Positions 38,334 through 46,593 of a stretch of DNA of 64,000 nucleotides are shown piece after piece (position 1 is the first letter of the stretch; the number at the start of each line of letters is the position of its first letter). The position numbers were made by a program, and so were the translations under genes. The notes under the pieces are model-generated. The model did no database searches. It saw nothing but the letters and a program-made list of their open reading frames with translations, and was not told the DNA's origin. Source of the stretch: an uncultured Pedobacter sp. (GTDB lineage Bacteria > Bacteroidota > Bacteroidia > Sphingobacteriales > Sphingobacteriaceae); assembly GCF_913776295.1 (NCBI RefSeq), contig NZ_CAJYOJ010000043.1, positions 1 to 64,000 of the forward strand, read 5' to 3'.

Positions 38334-39831
38334 TATTATTGTTTCGGCGGTTATTGTTTTTCCTACGGTTATTTCTGTTTTTATTTTTGCTCTGTTCCGG
38401 CCTGGTGCCATCCACCGCAACGTTTCCTTCAGCTTTAGCTACAGGCTTCGGCACTTGTGGTTGCTTCGGTTTATGACTCTGAGGCTTTGGTCCATTAACA
38501 TGTTGAGGCTTCGGTACCGTTTGTTGAGGTTTTTGACCAGAATTTTGTTGCAGTTTTGCTCCGTTAGGCTGTTGTTTTCCGCTTTGTTGCCCTTTATGTG
38601 CACCTTGTTGTGGCTGCTGAGGTCGGTTATTTGAACTTTTCGCTCCGGCAGCAACTCTTTCTCTCTTATTCTGATTATTGTTGCGGTTATTTTTCTGATT
38701 GTTCCTGCTCTGATTATTTTTACCACGCGAACGTTCATCAAGGCGGGTTAAACTGTCCTGCCCCACAACATTTTCATAATCAAATGATTTTTCTACCACA
38801 ACCGGCGCAGCAATCTGAACAGCTTCTTCTTTTAAGTTAGGCGCTTTTTTACCCGCTTTGTTCATCGCCATAATCTCTTTTACGCGTGCAGCTTTAACCG
38901 GAATCCAGTTTTCATCACCCTGATAACTGAACCACATGATTTTTTTGAAAATATCGGTTTTCTGGTGACGGGCGTAACCAGCATCAGTATCCAGGTTTTC
39001 AATTCTATCAGGAATATCTTTTAAGGCATCCAAATAAGTATCCAGTTCATAGTTCAGGCAGCACTTTAATTTACCGCACTGTCCGGCAAGTTTTAACGTA
39101 TTTAACGATAAATTTTGATATCGGGCCGCAGCTGTAGATACGGTTTTGAAATTGGTTAACCAGGTAGAGCAGCAAAGTTCACGACCACAAGAACCAATTC
39201 CACCCAAACGGCCAGCTTCCTGGCGCATCCCAATCTGACGCATTTCAATCCGGATACGGAAACTTTCTGCCATCTTTTTAATCAGCTCGCGGAAATCCAC
39301 ACGGCCGTCAGCAGTATAAAAGAAAGTAGCTTTTGTTTTGTCGGCCTGATAATCCACATCGCTGATTTTCATCTGCAAACGCAGATCCAATGCCAGTTTA
39401 CGTGCCTTATGCATGGTTTCCCATTCCATCCCCTTGGCGGTATTCCATTTTTCTACATCAGCTTCGGTTGCCTTACGGTAGATTTTTTTGGTTACCTGAT
39501 CGATTGTGGTTTTGCGGCGTTTCATCTGGATCCGCACCAACTCTCCGGTAAGCGAAACATGCCCTACATCAAAACCGCCCGTCGGCCCTTCAACGGCAAC
39601 GAGTTCTCCAATTTCGAGGTAAATGTTATCGCTGTTAAGGAAAAACTCTTTACGCGAGCCTTTAAATTTAATCTCTGTAACCTGAAAAGGTTTATAATTA
39701 GAAGGCATGTCCAGATTAGACAGCCAATCGTGCACTTCCATTGTTTGGCAACCACCGGTGCCACATGAGCCATTACTTTTGCATCCATTAGGGGTGCAAC
39801 CACCACCTGTTGAACAACTTCCACATCCCAT
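38302..39831 (-). CDS. ricT: RicT/YaaT-like PSP1-domain iron-sulfur protein with long low-complexity tail
   Basis: A 509-residue protein. The N-terminus is Cys-rich, with six Cys in the first 28 residues (C3, C6, C12, C17, C23, C28). The PSP1/RicT core follows (GELVAVEG, VSLTGELVRIQMKRR, KISDVDYQADKTKATFFYTADGR, FRELIKKMAESFRIRIEMRQIG) with Fe-S ligands in IGSCGRELCCSTW and GQCGKLKCCLNYE. In Bacillus the Ric complex binds 4Fe-4S clusters and directs RNase Y-dependent RNA maturation; here no RicA/RicF partner is in view. From about residue 365 to the end the chain is disordered, rich in Q, N, K and P. The gene begins 1 base after holB ends and overlaps gldH. Confidence 0.88.
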   Translation of the reverse strand: MGCGSCSTGGGCTPNGCKSNGSCGTGGCQTMEVHDWLSNLDMPSNYKPFQVTEIKFKGSRKEFFLNSDNIYLEIGELVAVEGPTGGFDVGHVSLTGELVRIQMKRRKTTIDQVTKKIYRKATEADVEKWNTAKGMEWETMHKARKLALDLRLQMKISDVDYQADKTKATFFYTADGRVDFRELIKKMAESFRIRIEMRQIGMRQEAGRLGGIGSCGRELCCSTWLTNFKTVSTAAARYQNLSLNTLKLAGQCGKLKCCLNYELDTYLDALKDIPDRIENLDTDAGYARHQKTDIFKKIMWFSYQGDENWIPVKAARVKEIMAMNKAGKKAPNLKEEAVQIAAPVVVEKSFDYENVVGQDSLTRLDERSRGKNNQSRNNQKNNRNNNQNKRERVAAGAKSSNNRPQQPQQGAHKGQQSGKQQPNGAKLQQNSGQKPQQTVPKPQHVNGPKPQSHKPKQPQVPKPVAKAEGNVAVDGTRPEQSKNKNRNNRRKNNNRRNNNNGSENKPAAE

Positions 39832-39832
39832 A

Positions 39833-40981
39833 TTAATTGTATATATATTGAGTCCCCGCAGGGAGCGTTTTAAACTTGATAATTTTTACCAATTGTAAAG
39901 ATACATCTAAAAACAGAATTTTCGGGTTTGCGTTTCTTTCAATGTGGTAGTGTGCCTTTTCCAGTTCACTGATAATAGCCTCTGCCATGGGTAGGGTAAG
40001 CACGTGTGTACTGAGTTTTTTAGCGGTTTCAAAGGTTAGGGGAGGTAATTTTACCAGTTCTTCGGCACCACTTAAAATTAAACAGCATTCGCGTAAATAA
40101 TTTACGCCATATTTTAAAAAATTCTTCTGGTTTTCTCTTCCCCATTTTGCGGCCACATCCGTAAACTCAATCAAATCTGGCACTTTATTGCCGAAGCCCA
40201 TTCTTAGCCATGCCGTAAAAGTACCCGAACTGTCGCTTTGCGTATCTGCAGCAAGCGCTTTCGCTTCAATTAAATTTCCATCGGCCAAAAAAGAATAGTC
40301 AATAGCCTGATGTTCTGTTAATCCGCTGGCATTTAACAAATATCCGGTCACCTCCTCTGCAGAAAGTTTTGGAATCTTTACAATCTGCGTTCTGGACAAG
40401 ATAGTAGTTAAAATCTGGTCCTGGCTTTGGGCAATTAAAATAAATAAAGTATTTGCGGGCGGTTCTTCAATTAATTTTAACAAGGCATTTCCGGCTTTAT
40501 CAAGATATTCGGGCAGCCACATAATTAAAACCTTGGTTTCGGCTTCGAATGCCTTATAGCTTAGTTTTTTAATAATATCGTGGCATTCTGCAATGTTGAT
40601 ATTAGCCTGTTTATTGGATGCATCTAATTTGGAACGCCAGATATCCATGTCAAAATAAGGATCCTGCAATAACATCCCCCGCCATTCATCCAGCACATCC
40701 ACAGCTGTTTTTACACTTGCCGAGGCGAAAAAAGGATAGGAAAAATGCAGATCAGGATGAATTAAACGTTCGTATTTTCTACAGCTCGAACATTCCCCAC
40801 AGCTATCATTGTCACTTTTGTTAAAGCAATTGATATATTGAGCGTAGGCTACAGCCAAGGGTACAGCCCCAGAACCAGCAGGCGACAAAAATAGTTGCGC
40901 ATGGCTAACGCGGTTTTCCTTAACCGTTTGCACCAATTGTTGCTTCACTCTTTCCTGTCCGATGATTTCTTTAAACTGCAT
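39833..40981 (-). CDS. holB: DNA polymerase III subunit delta'
   Basis: A 382-residue clamp-loader subunit with AAA+ fold. FKEIIGQERVKQQLVQTVKENRVSHAQLFLSP is the conserved N-terminus, CGECSSCRKYE is the zinc module, and the sensor region contains LLKLIEEPPANTLFILIAQSQDQILTTILSRTQ. The P-loop is degenerate (SPAGSGAVPLA, no GKT), as is normal for delta', which does not hydrolyse ATP. The ATG at 40981 is preferred to one three codons upstream because the family starts at MxFxxIIGQ. It is the first gene of the operon holB-ricT-gldH, an order common in Bacteroidota. Confidence 0.93.
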   Translation of the reverse strand: MQFKEIIGQERVKQQLVQTVKENRVSHAQLFLSPAGSGAVPLAVAYAQYINCFNKSDNDSCGECSSCRKYERLIHPDLHFSYPFFASASVKTAVDVLDEWRGMLLQDPYFDMDIWRSKLDASNKQANINIAECHDIIKKLSYKAFEAETKVLIMWLPEYLDKAGNALLKLIEEPPANTLFILIAQSQDQILTTILSRTQIVKIPKLSAEEVTGYLLNASGLTEHQAIDYSFLADGNLIEAKALAADTQSDSSGTFTAWLRMGFGNKVPDLIEFTDVAAKWGRENQKNFLKYGVNYLRECCLILSGAEELVKLPPLTFETAKKLSTHVLTLPMAEAIISELEKAHYHIERNANPKILFLDVSLQLVKIIKFKTLPAGTQYIYN

Positions 40982-40984
40982 TTG

Positions 40985-41520
40985 GTGCAAAATAAGAAAT
41001 AGATATGAGATTCACACATAAGTGATCATGTTCTTACGTTCAGCGTACATATTTTGGCAGGTAGCAGTACCTTAAGTTTTCAAGATTTAAGGGCTTGCCT
41101 GCCCTTCATATAGCGAAGTTTCATTATTTTTTTTGGAAATGACTGGTTCTGTTCCAATGGCAAACGCAGTCCTGCTATCCCTTCAAGTCCTCGCTGCGCT
41201 CCGGGCTTTTCGTTCTATCACTTGCCCGTTGCAAGCGGGGGTTTATTTTAACAAAATCAGTAATGCTTCGGAAACATCAAATAACGTACGTCGCAACTTT
41301 AACCAGACTAAACCTGATGAAAGCGCCAGCCCGGAAACATGAGAACTAGAGTATATAGCAGATGGTTTATTCCAGTTCAAATGATTTCTCTCCCGAAGGT
41401 TCGGGACTGCGCTTCAGTCCAAAATGACGGAGATTTTTTAAAATCCGAGCATGACAGTATCTAAGATCAAATCGTCTTTATGATACACCATCTTACCTAT
41501 TATTTCAAAAACCTTACCTT
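40985..41520. repeat. Intergenic region with dispersed-repeat-like blocks
   Basis: About 540 bases without a gene between holB and ruvX. A GC-richer block (about 41140-41245) reads like a dispersed non-coding repeat: it has TCCTGCTATCC at one end, CGCTGCGCTCCGGGCTTTTCG in the middle and GCCCGTTGCAAGCGGG at the other. A second block (about 41385-41435) holds the palindrome TCCCGAAGGTTCGGGA and a GTCATTTTGGACT-type end (on the minus strand), similar to other short palindromes in this window. No protein was supported. Confidence 0.45.
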
Positions 41521-41585
41521 TGAACATTTTAAAATTAAAAGATGGGTCAGCGCTTTACGCCAAACCCCTAACGCTTAACTTTTTT

Positions 41586-42002
41586 ATGGCAAGGATCCTC
41601 GCATTTGATTATGGAACAAAACGCATCGGCATCGCTGTAACCGATCCGTTGCAGATCATTGCAACAGGCCTGGATACGGTGCATCCTAAAGATGTGATCG
41701 AATACATCAAAAAATACCTGCTTACCGAGCAGGTTGAAGCTTTTGTTCTTGGTGATCCCAAACAAATGGACGGTTCTCCGTCTGATTCGGCCCAACATGT
41801 AAAAGGTTTTGCAACATTGCTTAAAAAATCTTTTCCCGATATCCCAAGGCATTGGGTTGATGAGCGTTTTACTTCTAAAATGGCACAACAGGCCATTATG
41901 CAGAGCGGGCTAAAAAAAACCGACAGAAGAGACAAGGACCGGGTAGACACCATTGCCGCAACCATTATTTTACAATATTTTATGGAAAGTAACCGTTTAT
42001 AA
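41586..42002 (+). CDS. ruvX: Putative Holliday junction resolvase / pre-16S rRNA nuclease RuvX (YqgF)
   Basis: A 138-residue RNase H-fold nuclease. It has [15 protein letters not shown] with the first catalytic Asp (Asp7), [24 protein letters not shown] and the C-terminal [14 protein letters not shown] with the last acidic residue. The family processes the 5' end of 16S rRNA in E. coli and has Holliday-junction-resolvase-like structure. The ATG at 41586 was chosen because the domain starts there; the 22 codons before it have no family similarity. Seven bases separate it from the O-methyltransferase gene, implying co-transcription. Confidence 0.93.
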   Translation: MARILAFDYGTKRIGIAVTDPLQIIATGLDTVHPKDVIEYIKKYLLTEQVEAFVLGDPKQMDGSPSDSAQHVKGFATLLKKSFPDIPRHWVDERFTSKMAQQAIMQSGLKKTDRRDKDRVDTIAATIILQYFMESNRL

Positions 42003-42009
42003 CCAACAA

Positions 42010-42648
42010 ATGAGCCTAATAAACGACAATTTACAGGATTTGCTGATTGCCTATTGCGAGCCCGAAAGCGAATTGCTTCAACACATAGACCGTGAAACCA
42101 ACCTTAAAGTTTTAATGCCCCGCATGCTCTCTGGCCACTATCAAGGACGGGTATTGAGTATGCTTAGCAAAATGGTTTCCCCAAAAAGAATATTGGAAAT
42201 CGGCACTTTTACCGGTTATGCCACTTTATGCCTCGCCGAGGGATTAACAAAAGATGGCCTGTTATATACGCTGGATATTAATGAGGAGCTGGAAGACATG
42301 GTTCGCCGTAACTTTGGCAAATCTGCCTACAATGATCAGATCAGGTATATCCTTGGTGATGCCAAAACCACGATAAACGGTTTAGACGAGGTTTTTGATA
42401 TTGTTTTTATCGATGCAGATAAGAAAAACAATGGCACATACTATGATCTCATTTTTGATCGTGTCCGACCTGGCGGGATGATCATTGTTGATAATGTATT
42501 ATGGAGTGGAAAAGTACTTCAGGAAAAACAGGATAAAGACACCAAAAATATTACTAGTTTTAATGATAAAATAGCTGCAGATGAACGTGTTGAGAAACTG
42601 ATTTTACCGGTACGGGATGGTTTATTTGTGATTAGGAAGAAAGCTTAA
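42010..42648 (+). CDS. SAM-dependent O-methyltransferase (caffeoyl-CoA/catechol type)
   Basis: A 212-residue class I methyltransferase of the Methyltransf_3 family. Motif I is RILEIGTFTGYATLCLAEGL, the acidic post-I residue is in YTLDINEELEDM, and the metal-binding stretch FDIVFIDADKKNNGTYYDL is followed by MIIVDNVLWSGKV. Members methylate catechol-like hydroxyls using a divalent cation; the bacterial substrate is unknown. The start at 42010 lies just after the ruvX stop; a longer upstream frame would overlap ruvX and lacks family features. No membrane segment is present, so it is cytoplasmic. Confidence 0.9.
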   Translation: MSLINDNLQDLLIAYCEPESELLQHIDRETNLKVLMPRMLSGHYQGRVLSMLSKMVSPKRILEIGTFTGYATLCLAEGLTKDGLLYTLDINEELEDMVRRNFGKSAYNDQIRYILGDAKTTINGLDEVFDIVFIDADKKNNGTYYDLIFDRVRPGGMIIVDNVLWSGKVLQEKQDKDTKNITSFNDKIAADERVEKLILPVRDGLFVIRKKA

Positions 42649-42654
42649 TATATT

Positions 42655-42726
42655 ATGGTTAATCGATTAATTGCTTTAATCGGTTAATCGTACAGTTAAC
42701 CAATTAAACAATTTGTACAGTTAACC
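42655..42726. repeat. AT-rich TTAATCG/TTAACC repeat cluster before the first glucosaminidase gene
   Basis: The region contains GGTTAATCGATTAA and AATCGGTTAATCG, which are self-complementary, and two copies of GTACAGTTAACCA about 25 bases apart, the second ending at the ATG. Very similar sequence precedes the next glucosaminidase gene (43421-43507). Confidence 0.6.
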
Positions 42727-43404
42727 ATGACTAATAAAATTCTTACTTTTTGTTTGTTCCTTTTAACCGGAATGATTGCGAAAGCACAAGATACCGACGA
42801 TTATATTGCCGAACATGTAGCATATGCACAAGGTTTGATGCATGATTATAAAATTCCGGCCAGTGTTATCTTAGCTGTTGCCATACACGAATCTGCCGCC
42901 GGAAACAGTAAAATTGCTCAGCACCTTAATAACCATTTTGGTGTAAAGGGGCCTAACAACAATGCAGAAATACGCTCCTCATACCGCGATTATTTAAATG
43001 CCGACGAATCTTACAGCCATTTCGTGGAGATTATGGAAACCCGGGAGCCTTTTAACAATCTTTTTGAAAAATATGACCAATACGATTACAAAGGCTGGAC
43101 TTATGGCATCCGCCGCTGTGGTTACGCCCATAGCAGGAGCTGGGCCAGTCAGGTCATCGGCTTAATTAAAAAATACGAACTCTATCAATACGACGAGCGG
43201 CCGGAAGGATATAAAGAACCTGAGTATGCATCTCCTGTTCATCGCCGGACGAAAACCAGAAGAATACAAAAGTTATATACCGTACAATCCGGCGATAACC
43301 TCAGTATCATTGCCAAAAAGAAAGGTACAACGGTTAAGGCCCTTATGCAAAAAAACGGCATGAAAAAGGCAAGCTTAAAACCAGGACAGCGGATTAAGTT
43401 TTGA
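42727..43404 (+). CDS. Secreted glucosaminidase-domain protein with C-terminal LysM (paralogue A)
   Basis: A 225-residue exported protein with a signal peptide (1-21, MIAKAQ). The glucosaminidase (GH73-like) domain is at about 25-165, with the probable catalytic Glu55 in VAIHESAAGNSKIA, NNHFGVKG, and the end VIGLIKKYELYQYD. The LysM peptidoglycan-binding module at about 183-225 includes YTVQSGDNLSIIAKKKGTTV. It cleaves glycan strands between GlcNAc and MurNAc during wall turnover. The next gene is a paralogue with the same two domains but a lipoprotein signal; the pair probably arose by tandem duplication. Confidence 0.9.
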   Translation: MTNKILTFCLFLLTGMIAKAQDTDDYIAEHVAYAQGLMHDYKIPASVILAVAIHESAAGNSKIAQHLNNHFGVKGPNNNAEIRSSYRDYLNADESYSHFVEIMETREPFNNLFEKYDQYDYKGWTYGIRRCGYAHSRSWASQVIGLIKKYELYQYDERPEGYKEPEYASPVHRRTKTRRIQKLYTVQSGDNLSIIAKKKGTTVKALMQKNGMKKASLKPGQRIKF

Positions 43405-43420
43405 GTTGGGAGCCATGAGT

Positions 43421-43507
43421 TCACAATTAAACAGTTAACCGATTTAACAATTTATCCGGTTTGCAGTACACAGTTAATCAATTAAACCGATTAAACATCA
43501 CCATACA
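43421..43507. repeat. AT-rich TTAACC/TTAATC repeat cluster before the second glucosaminidase gene
   Basis: The units AAACAGTTAACCGATTTAACA (about 43429-43449) and ACAGTTAATCAATTAAACCG (about 43470-43489) match the cluster before the previous gene. The shared repeats may be remnants of the tandem duplication, or a dispersed intergenic repeat. Confidence 0.55.
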
Positions 43508-44350
43508 ATGCGTTCAACTAACCACTTCATCTTATTAGCGGCAATCCTTATTTTTTTGAGCTCATGCGGCACCCGGAAATTTTCTAAAAACAATAAACAG
43601 ATCGAAAAAGCGGCCAATAAAGCGAATAACAACAATTACAAAAGTTACAATACTTTAAGTTATATTGACGAATTTAAAGGAGTGGCGATAGAGGAGATGA
43701 ATTCGGCCGGTATTCCTGCAAGTATTACTTTGGCGCAGGGGATTCTGGAATCGGGTAGTGGAAACAGCGATTTGGCCAAGTATGCCAACAACCATTTTGG
43801 CATTAAATGTACGTCAGATTGGAAAGGGAAAAACTATTTTCGTGATGATGACCAGAAAAACGACTGTTTTAGGGTATATAAAGATGCCCGCGAATCTTTC
43901 AGAGACCATTCTGAGTTTTTAAAGCGTAAGCGCTATAGTTTCCTTTTCCAACTGGACAAAAACGATTATAAGAGCTGGGCGCAGGGATTGAAAACTGCAG
44001 GATATGCAACCAATCCAAGGTATCCGGATTTGTTGATCAACACCATCGAAAAATACCAGCTTTACCAATATGATCAACCGGAAACCGAAAAGCAAAAGAT
44101 TGCGCGCGAAGACCGTGTCTTTTCAGAAATCAATCAAAATATCCCCAAGGAAAAGGTAAAATTTACACCCGTAGAAACGCCACCTGCGGGTGCCAAACCC
44201 ATTCTTGCAGACGGCACTTATACTGTTGTGAAAGGAGATACCCTATATAATATCGCAAAGCGCTTTAATTTGACGGTTGATCAGCTAAAAACCCTGAACG
44301 AAATGACAACCGACGCTATTAAGCTCGGTCAGACACTTAAGGTTAAATAA
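43508..44350 (+). CDS. Glucosaminidase-domain lipoprotein with C-terminal LysM (paralogue B)
   Basis: A 280-residue lipoprotein with lipobox LSSC (Cys20). The glucosaminidase domain is at about 50-195, with Glu81 in AQGILESGSGNSDLAKYANNHFGIKC, SFRDHSEFLKRKRYSFLF and LKTAGYATNPRYPDLLINTIEKYQLYQYD. A linker follows, then LysM at about 236-280 (YTVVKGDTLYNIAKRFNLTVDQLKTLN). Compared with paralogue A it is membrane-anchored and has a longer N-terminal linker. It likely acts on peptidoglycan from the outer membrane's inner face. A putative phosphate or ligand role is not suggested by anything in the sequence. Confidence 0.9.
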   Translation: MRSTNHFILLAAILIFLSSCGTRKFSKNNKQIEKAANKANNNNYKSYNTLSYIDEFKGVAIEEMNSAGIPASITLAQGILESGSGNSDLAKYANNHFGIKCTSDWKGKNYFRDDDQKNDCFRVYKDARESFRDHSEFLKRKRYSFLFQLDKNDYKSWAQGLKTAGYATNPRYPDLLINTIEKYQLYQYDQPETEKQKIAREDRVFSEINQNIPKEKVKFTPVETPPAGAKPILADGTYTVVKGDTLYNIAKRFNLTVDQLKTLNEMTTDAIKLGQTLKVK

Positions 44351-44398
44351 TGTTAAGTGCAAACATAGCCAGCAAGATATTTGTAGTTTTGTAACTGA

Positions 44399-45151
44399 AT
44401 GAAATTTTTTATTCCCTTTATACTTGTTTTTGGCTTCTCTACGTGGCTCTATGCACAAAATAAACCTGTGCAGGGTATTGTTATTGATAAAGAAACCAAG
44501 CAGCGTCTGGCAAAAGTTTATATCTATAACATCCGTACAGGTGATGGTTTATATAACAATACAAAAGGCGAATTCAGCACTTTTGCTCTTCCTGGCGATA
44601 CCTTGGTAGCAGCCTTATCCGGGTACGGTGTAGACACTATTGTTTTTAAGGGTCAAACTGCTGCATATTTTCAACTCAGATCACTAGGTATCAGGCTACG
44701 TGATGTGGTTATTCAACAAAAAAGATTGACCCCGCAGCAGCAGTACGAAAAAAATGTTCAGGAATACCGATACCAAACCATGAAAGGGAGTAGTAAAGAT
44801 TTGTTGAATTTAGGCAATGGTGGCGTAGGTTTAGGTATCGATGCCATCTACAACCTGTTGAGCAGGCAGGGCAGAAATGCCCGTCACCTGCAAAAAGTAT
44901 TGGAAAAAGATTATCGTGAAGACCTGATCGATTATCGTTTCAACGCAAATCTGGTTAGCCAGGTACTGGGCATAAAAGATGCCGAACTGACTGATTTTAT
45001 GCAGCAATACCGCCCAACTTATCAATTTGTATTGGATGCTACAGATTATGCTTTTAATCTTTTTATCAGGAATGCCTATAAAAGTTACCGGTTAAACCCT
45101 AAGGCCTTGCAATTGCCTGCATTGCCCAAAATAACCATTGATAAGTTGTGA
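44399..45151 (+). CDS. Exported protein with carboxypeptidase-regulatory-like domain
   Basis: A 250-residue protein with a signal peptide (about 1-19, WLYAQ). A CarboxypepD_reg-like beta-sandwich (about 22-100) contains VQGIVIDKETKQRLAKVYIYN, LYNNTKGEFSTFALPGDTLV and SLGIRLRDVVIQQKRL. The remainder (100-250) is mostly helical with no domain I recognise (YEKNVQEYRYQTMKGSS, NLLSRQGRNARHLQKVLEKDYRE). Such domains in Bacteroidota often sit at the periplasmic N-terminus of TonB-dependent receptors; here it is stand-alone. The next gene's GTG start overlaps this stop (GTGA), so the two are translationally coupled and probably work together. Confidence 0.75.
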   Translation: MKFFIPFILVFGFSTWLYAQNKPVQGIVIDKETKQRLAKVYIYNIRTGDGLYNNTKGEFSTFALPGDTLVAALSGYGVDTIVFKGQTAAYFQLRSLGIRLRDVVIQQKRLTPQQQYEKNVQEYRYQTMKGSSKDLLNLGNGGVGLGIDAIYNLLSRQGRNARHLQKVLEKDYREDLIDYRFNANLVSQVLGIKDAELTDFMQQYRPTYQFVLDATDYAFNLFIRNAYKSYRLNPKALQLPALPKITIDKL

Positions 45152-45471
45152 ATGCGCCAATCCTGATTGTTAAAAAATTACCTGCAGCAGGTATGGCCAT
45201 CTTTCCATTTATCCTGTTAAAATCGGCAGGACTTAGAAACGATCGCGAGATCATTAATCATGAGAAAATCCACTTGCGGCAACAGCTGGAATTACTGATA
45301 TTCCCATTTTATATCTTGTATCTGCTTAATTACCTGATCAATCTTGTTATATATAAAAAACACGGTCTGGCTTACCGGAATATTGTTTTTGAAAAAGAAG
45401 CTTATCATTATGAAACTGATTTGGATTATCTCAAAAATGGTAACTGGTATGGCTGGATCAAGATAAGGTGA
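45148..45471 (+). CDS. Small membrane protein with HExxH motif
   Basis: A 107-residue protein starting at GTG 45148, which overlaps the TGA of the preceding gene. Two hydrophobic stretches (about 11-25 and 50-72) flank the motif NHEKIHLRQQLELL, in which His38-Glu39-x-x-His42 has the form of a zincin active site. The C-terminal part is YRNIVFEKEAYHYETDLDYLKNGNWYGWIKIR, with another acidic cluster. The layout is like a minimal M48/M56-type membrane metallopeptidase core, but the protein is far shorter than known members, so catalytic activity is an inference. I do not recognise a named family. It is probably co-translated with the upstream gene. Confidence 0.65.
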   Translation: MNAPILIVKKLPAAGMAIFPFILLKSAGLRNDREIINHEKIHLRQQLELLIFPFYILYLLNYLINLVIYKKHGLAYRNIVFEKEAYHYETDLDYLKNGNWYGWIKIR

Positions 45472-45565
45472 AACTATTTCCTCTACTTTTATCCGAATAG
45501 CTGTTCTGGTAATCATTTTGTTAAATGCTTTTTATCTCTAAAATTTTTCTTTTTCTTTGTAGGTA

Positions 45566-46591
45566 ATGAAGAACTGTTTAGCTGCCATCATCCTGATTCT
45601 AAGTTTCTGCTGTACAAAAATATATGCTCAGGAAATTGATACTATTCCGATCAACACGAAAGACTTGAATATCAAGTTAAAGCGCAGTCCGCTGCCAAGC
45701 AGACAGGGACCGTTAAACTTTGAACCTGTAAAAATTAAGCCACTGGTGGTAAACGCCAAAATTAATTACTGGAAAACAAGAACCAATATCGGCATCAACA
45801 TTAACCAGGCTCAGTTCAGTAACAACTGGAAAGGCGGGGGAACCAACTCTGTAGCGGTTGGAGGACTTTTAAACTGGAAGGCAGAATACAACAAAGACAG
45901 TTATAGTTATGTAAGTGAGCTGGTTTTGCAGTATGGCAAGATCAAAAATAAAGATCAGCTGCAAAAGAAAACCAACGACCGTATTTTCTGGGATAACAAA
46001 GCCTCGTTTCAATTGTCGAAGAGCTGGTTTTTCTTTGGGTCGCTAAGTTTTGAATCTCAGTTTGATAACGGTTATTCTTACAGTATGGTAAATGGCCAGG
46101 AAACCGCCACGCTGATTTCAAAATTTATGGGCCCTGGTTATATTACAGAATCTATAGGTTTTGAATATAAACCGGTTAAATATTTCTCTACCCGTATAGG
46201 TACCGGTACCGCACGCCAAACTTTTGTTTTGGATGAAAAGCTTTTTCTTGATCCTGTTGATAACACCAAACCGCCAAAAGTAACTGTTTTTGGTGTTGAG
46301 TACGGCAAAAAAATACGTAATGAGCTGGCTTTTCAGATTGTAAGTGCAATTGATAAAGATATATTTACCAATACAAATCTTAAAGCACGTTATCAGATGT
46401 TCATTCCGTATCAGGATTTTAAAATGAGCAATATTGATCACCGCTTAGATGTTGCCTTAACGGCAAAAATCAATCGCTTCATGAACACGAGCTTAACTGG
46501 TGTACTCCTCTTTGATAAAGATACCGGCACGAACAAAATACAGGCAAACCAGACTTTAGCACTGGGTTTTGGCTTTACCTTTCCAAGGTAG
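45566..46591 (+). CDS. DUF3078-family secreted/outer-membrane protein
   Basis: A 341-residue protein with a signal peptide (1-21, KIYAQ). The chain after about residue 60 is beta-strand-rich and matches the DUF3078 pattern of Bacteroidota: NAKINYWKTRTNIGININQAQFSNNWKGGGTNSVAVGG, LVLQYGKIKN, FWDNKASFQLSKSWFFFGSLSFESQFDNGY. It ends in alternating hydrophobic strands with a terminal aromatic (ALGFGFTFPR), suggesting an outer-membrane barrel. No function is assigned to the family. The stop lies only 2 bases from the end of the convergent siderophore-interacting protein gene. Confidence 0.8.
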   Translation: MKNCLAAIILILSFCCTKIYAQEIDTIPINTKDLNIKLKRSPLPSRQGPLNFEPVKIKPLVVNAKINYWKTRTNIGININQAQFSNNWKGGGTNSVAVGGLLNWKAEYNKDSYSYVSELVLQYGKIKNKDQLQKKTNDRIFWDNKASFQLSKSWFFFGSLSFESQFDNGYSYSMVNGQETATLISKFMGPGYITESIGFEYKPVKYFSTRIGTGTARQTFVLDEKLFLDPVDNTKPPKVTVFGVEYGKKIRNELAFQIVSAIDKDIFTNTNLKARYQMFIPYQDFKMSNIDHRLDVALTAKINRFMNTSLTGVLLFDKDTGTNKIQANQTLALGFGFTFPR

Positions 46592-46593
46592 TT

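Noticed and set aside
41133..41342. A 69-codon frame in the holB-ruvX gap
   Set aside because: It covers the repeat-like GC-rich block and has no protein character.
42655..43507. CRISPR array suggested by repeated TTAACC units
   Set aside because: Units are irregular in length and spacing, AT-rich, and interrupted by genes.
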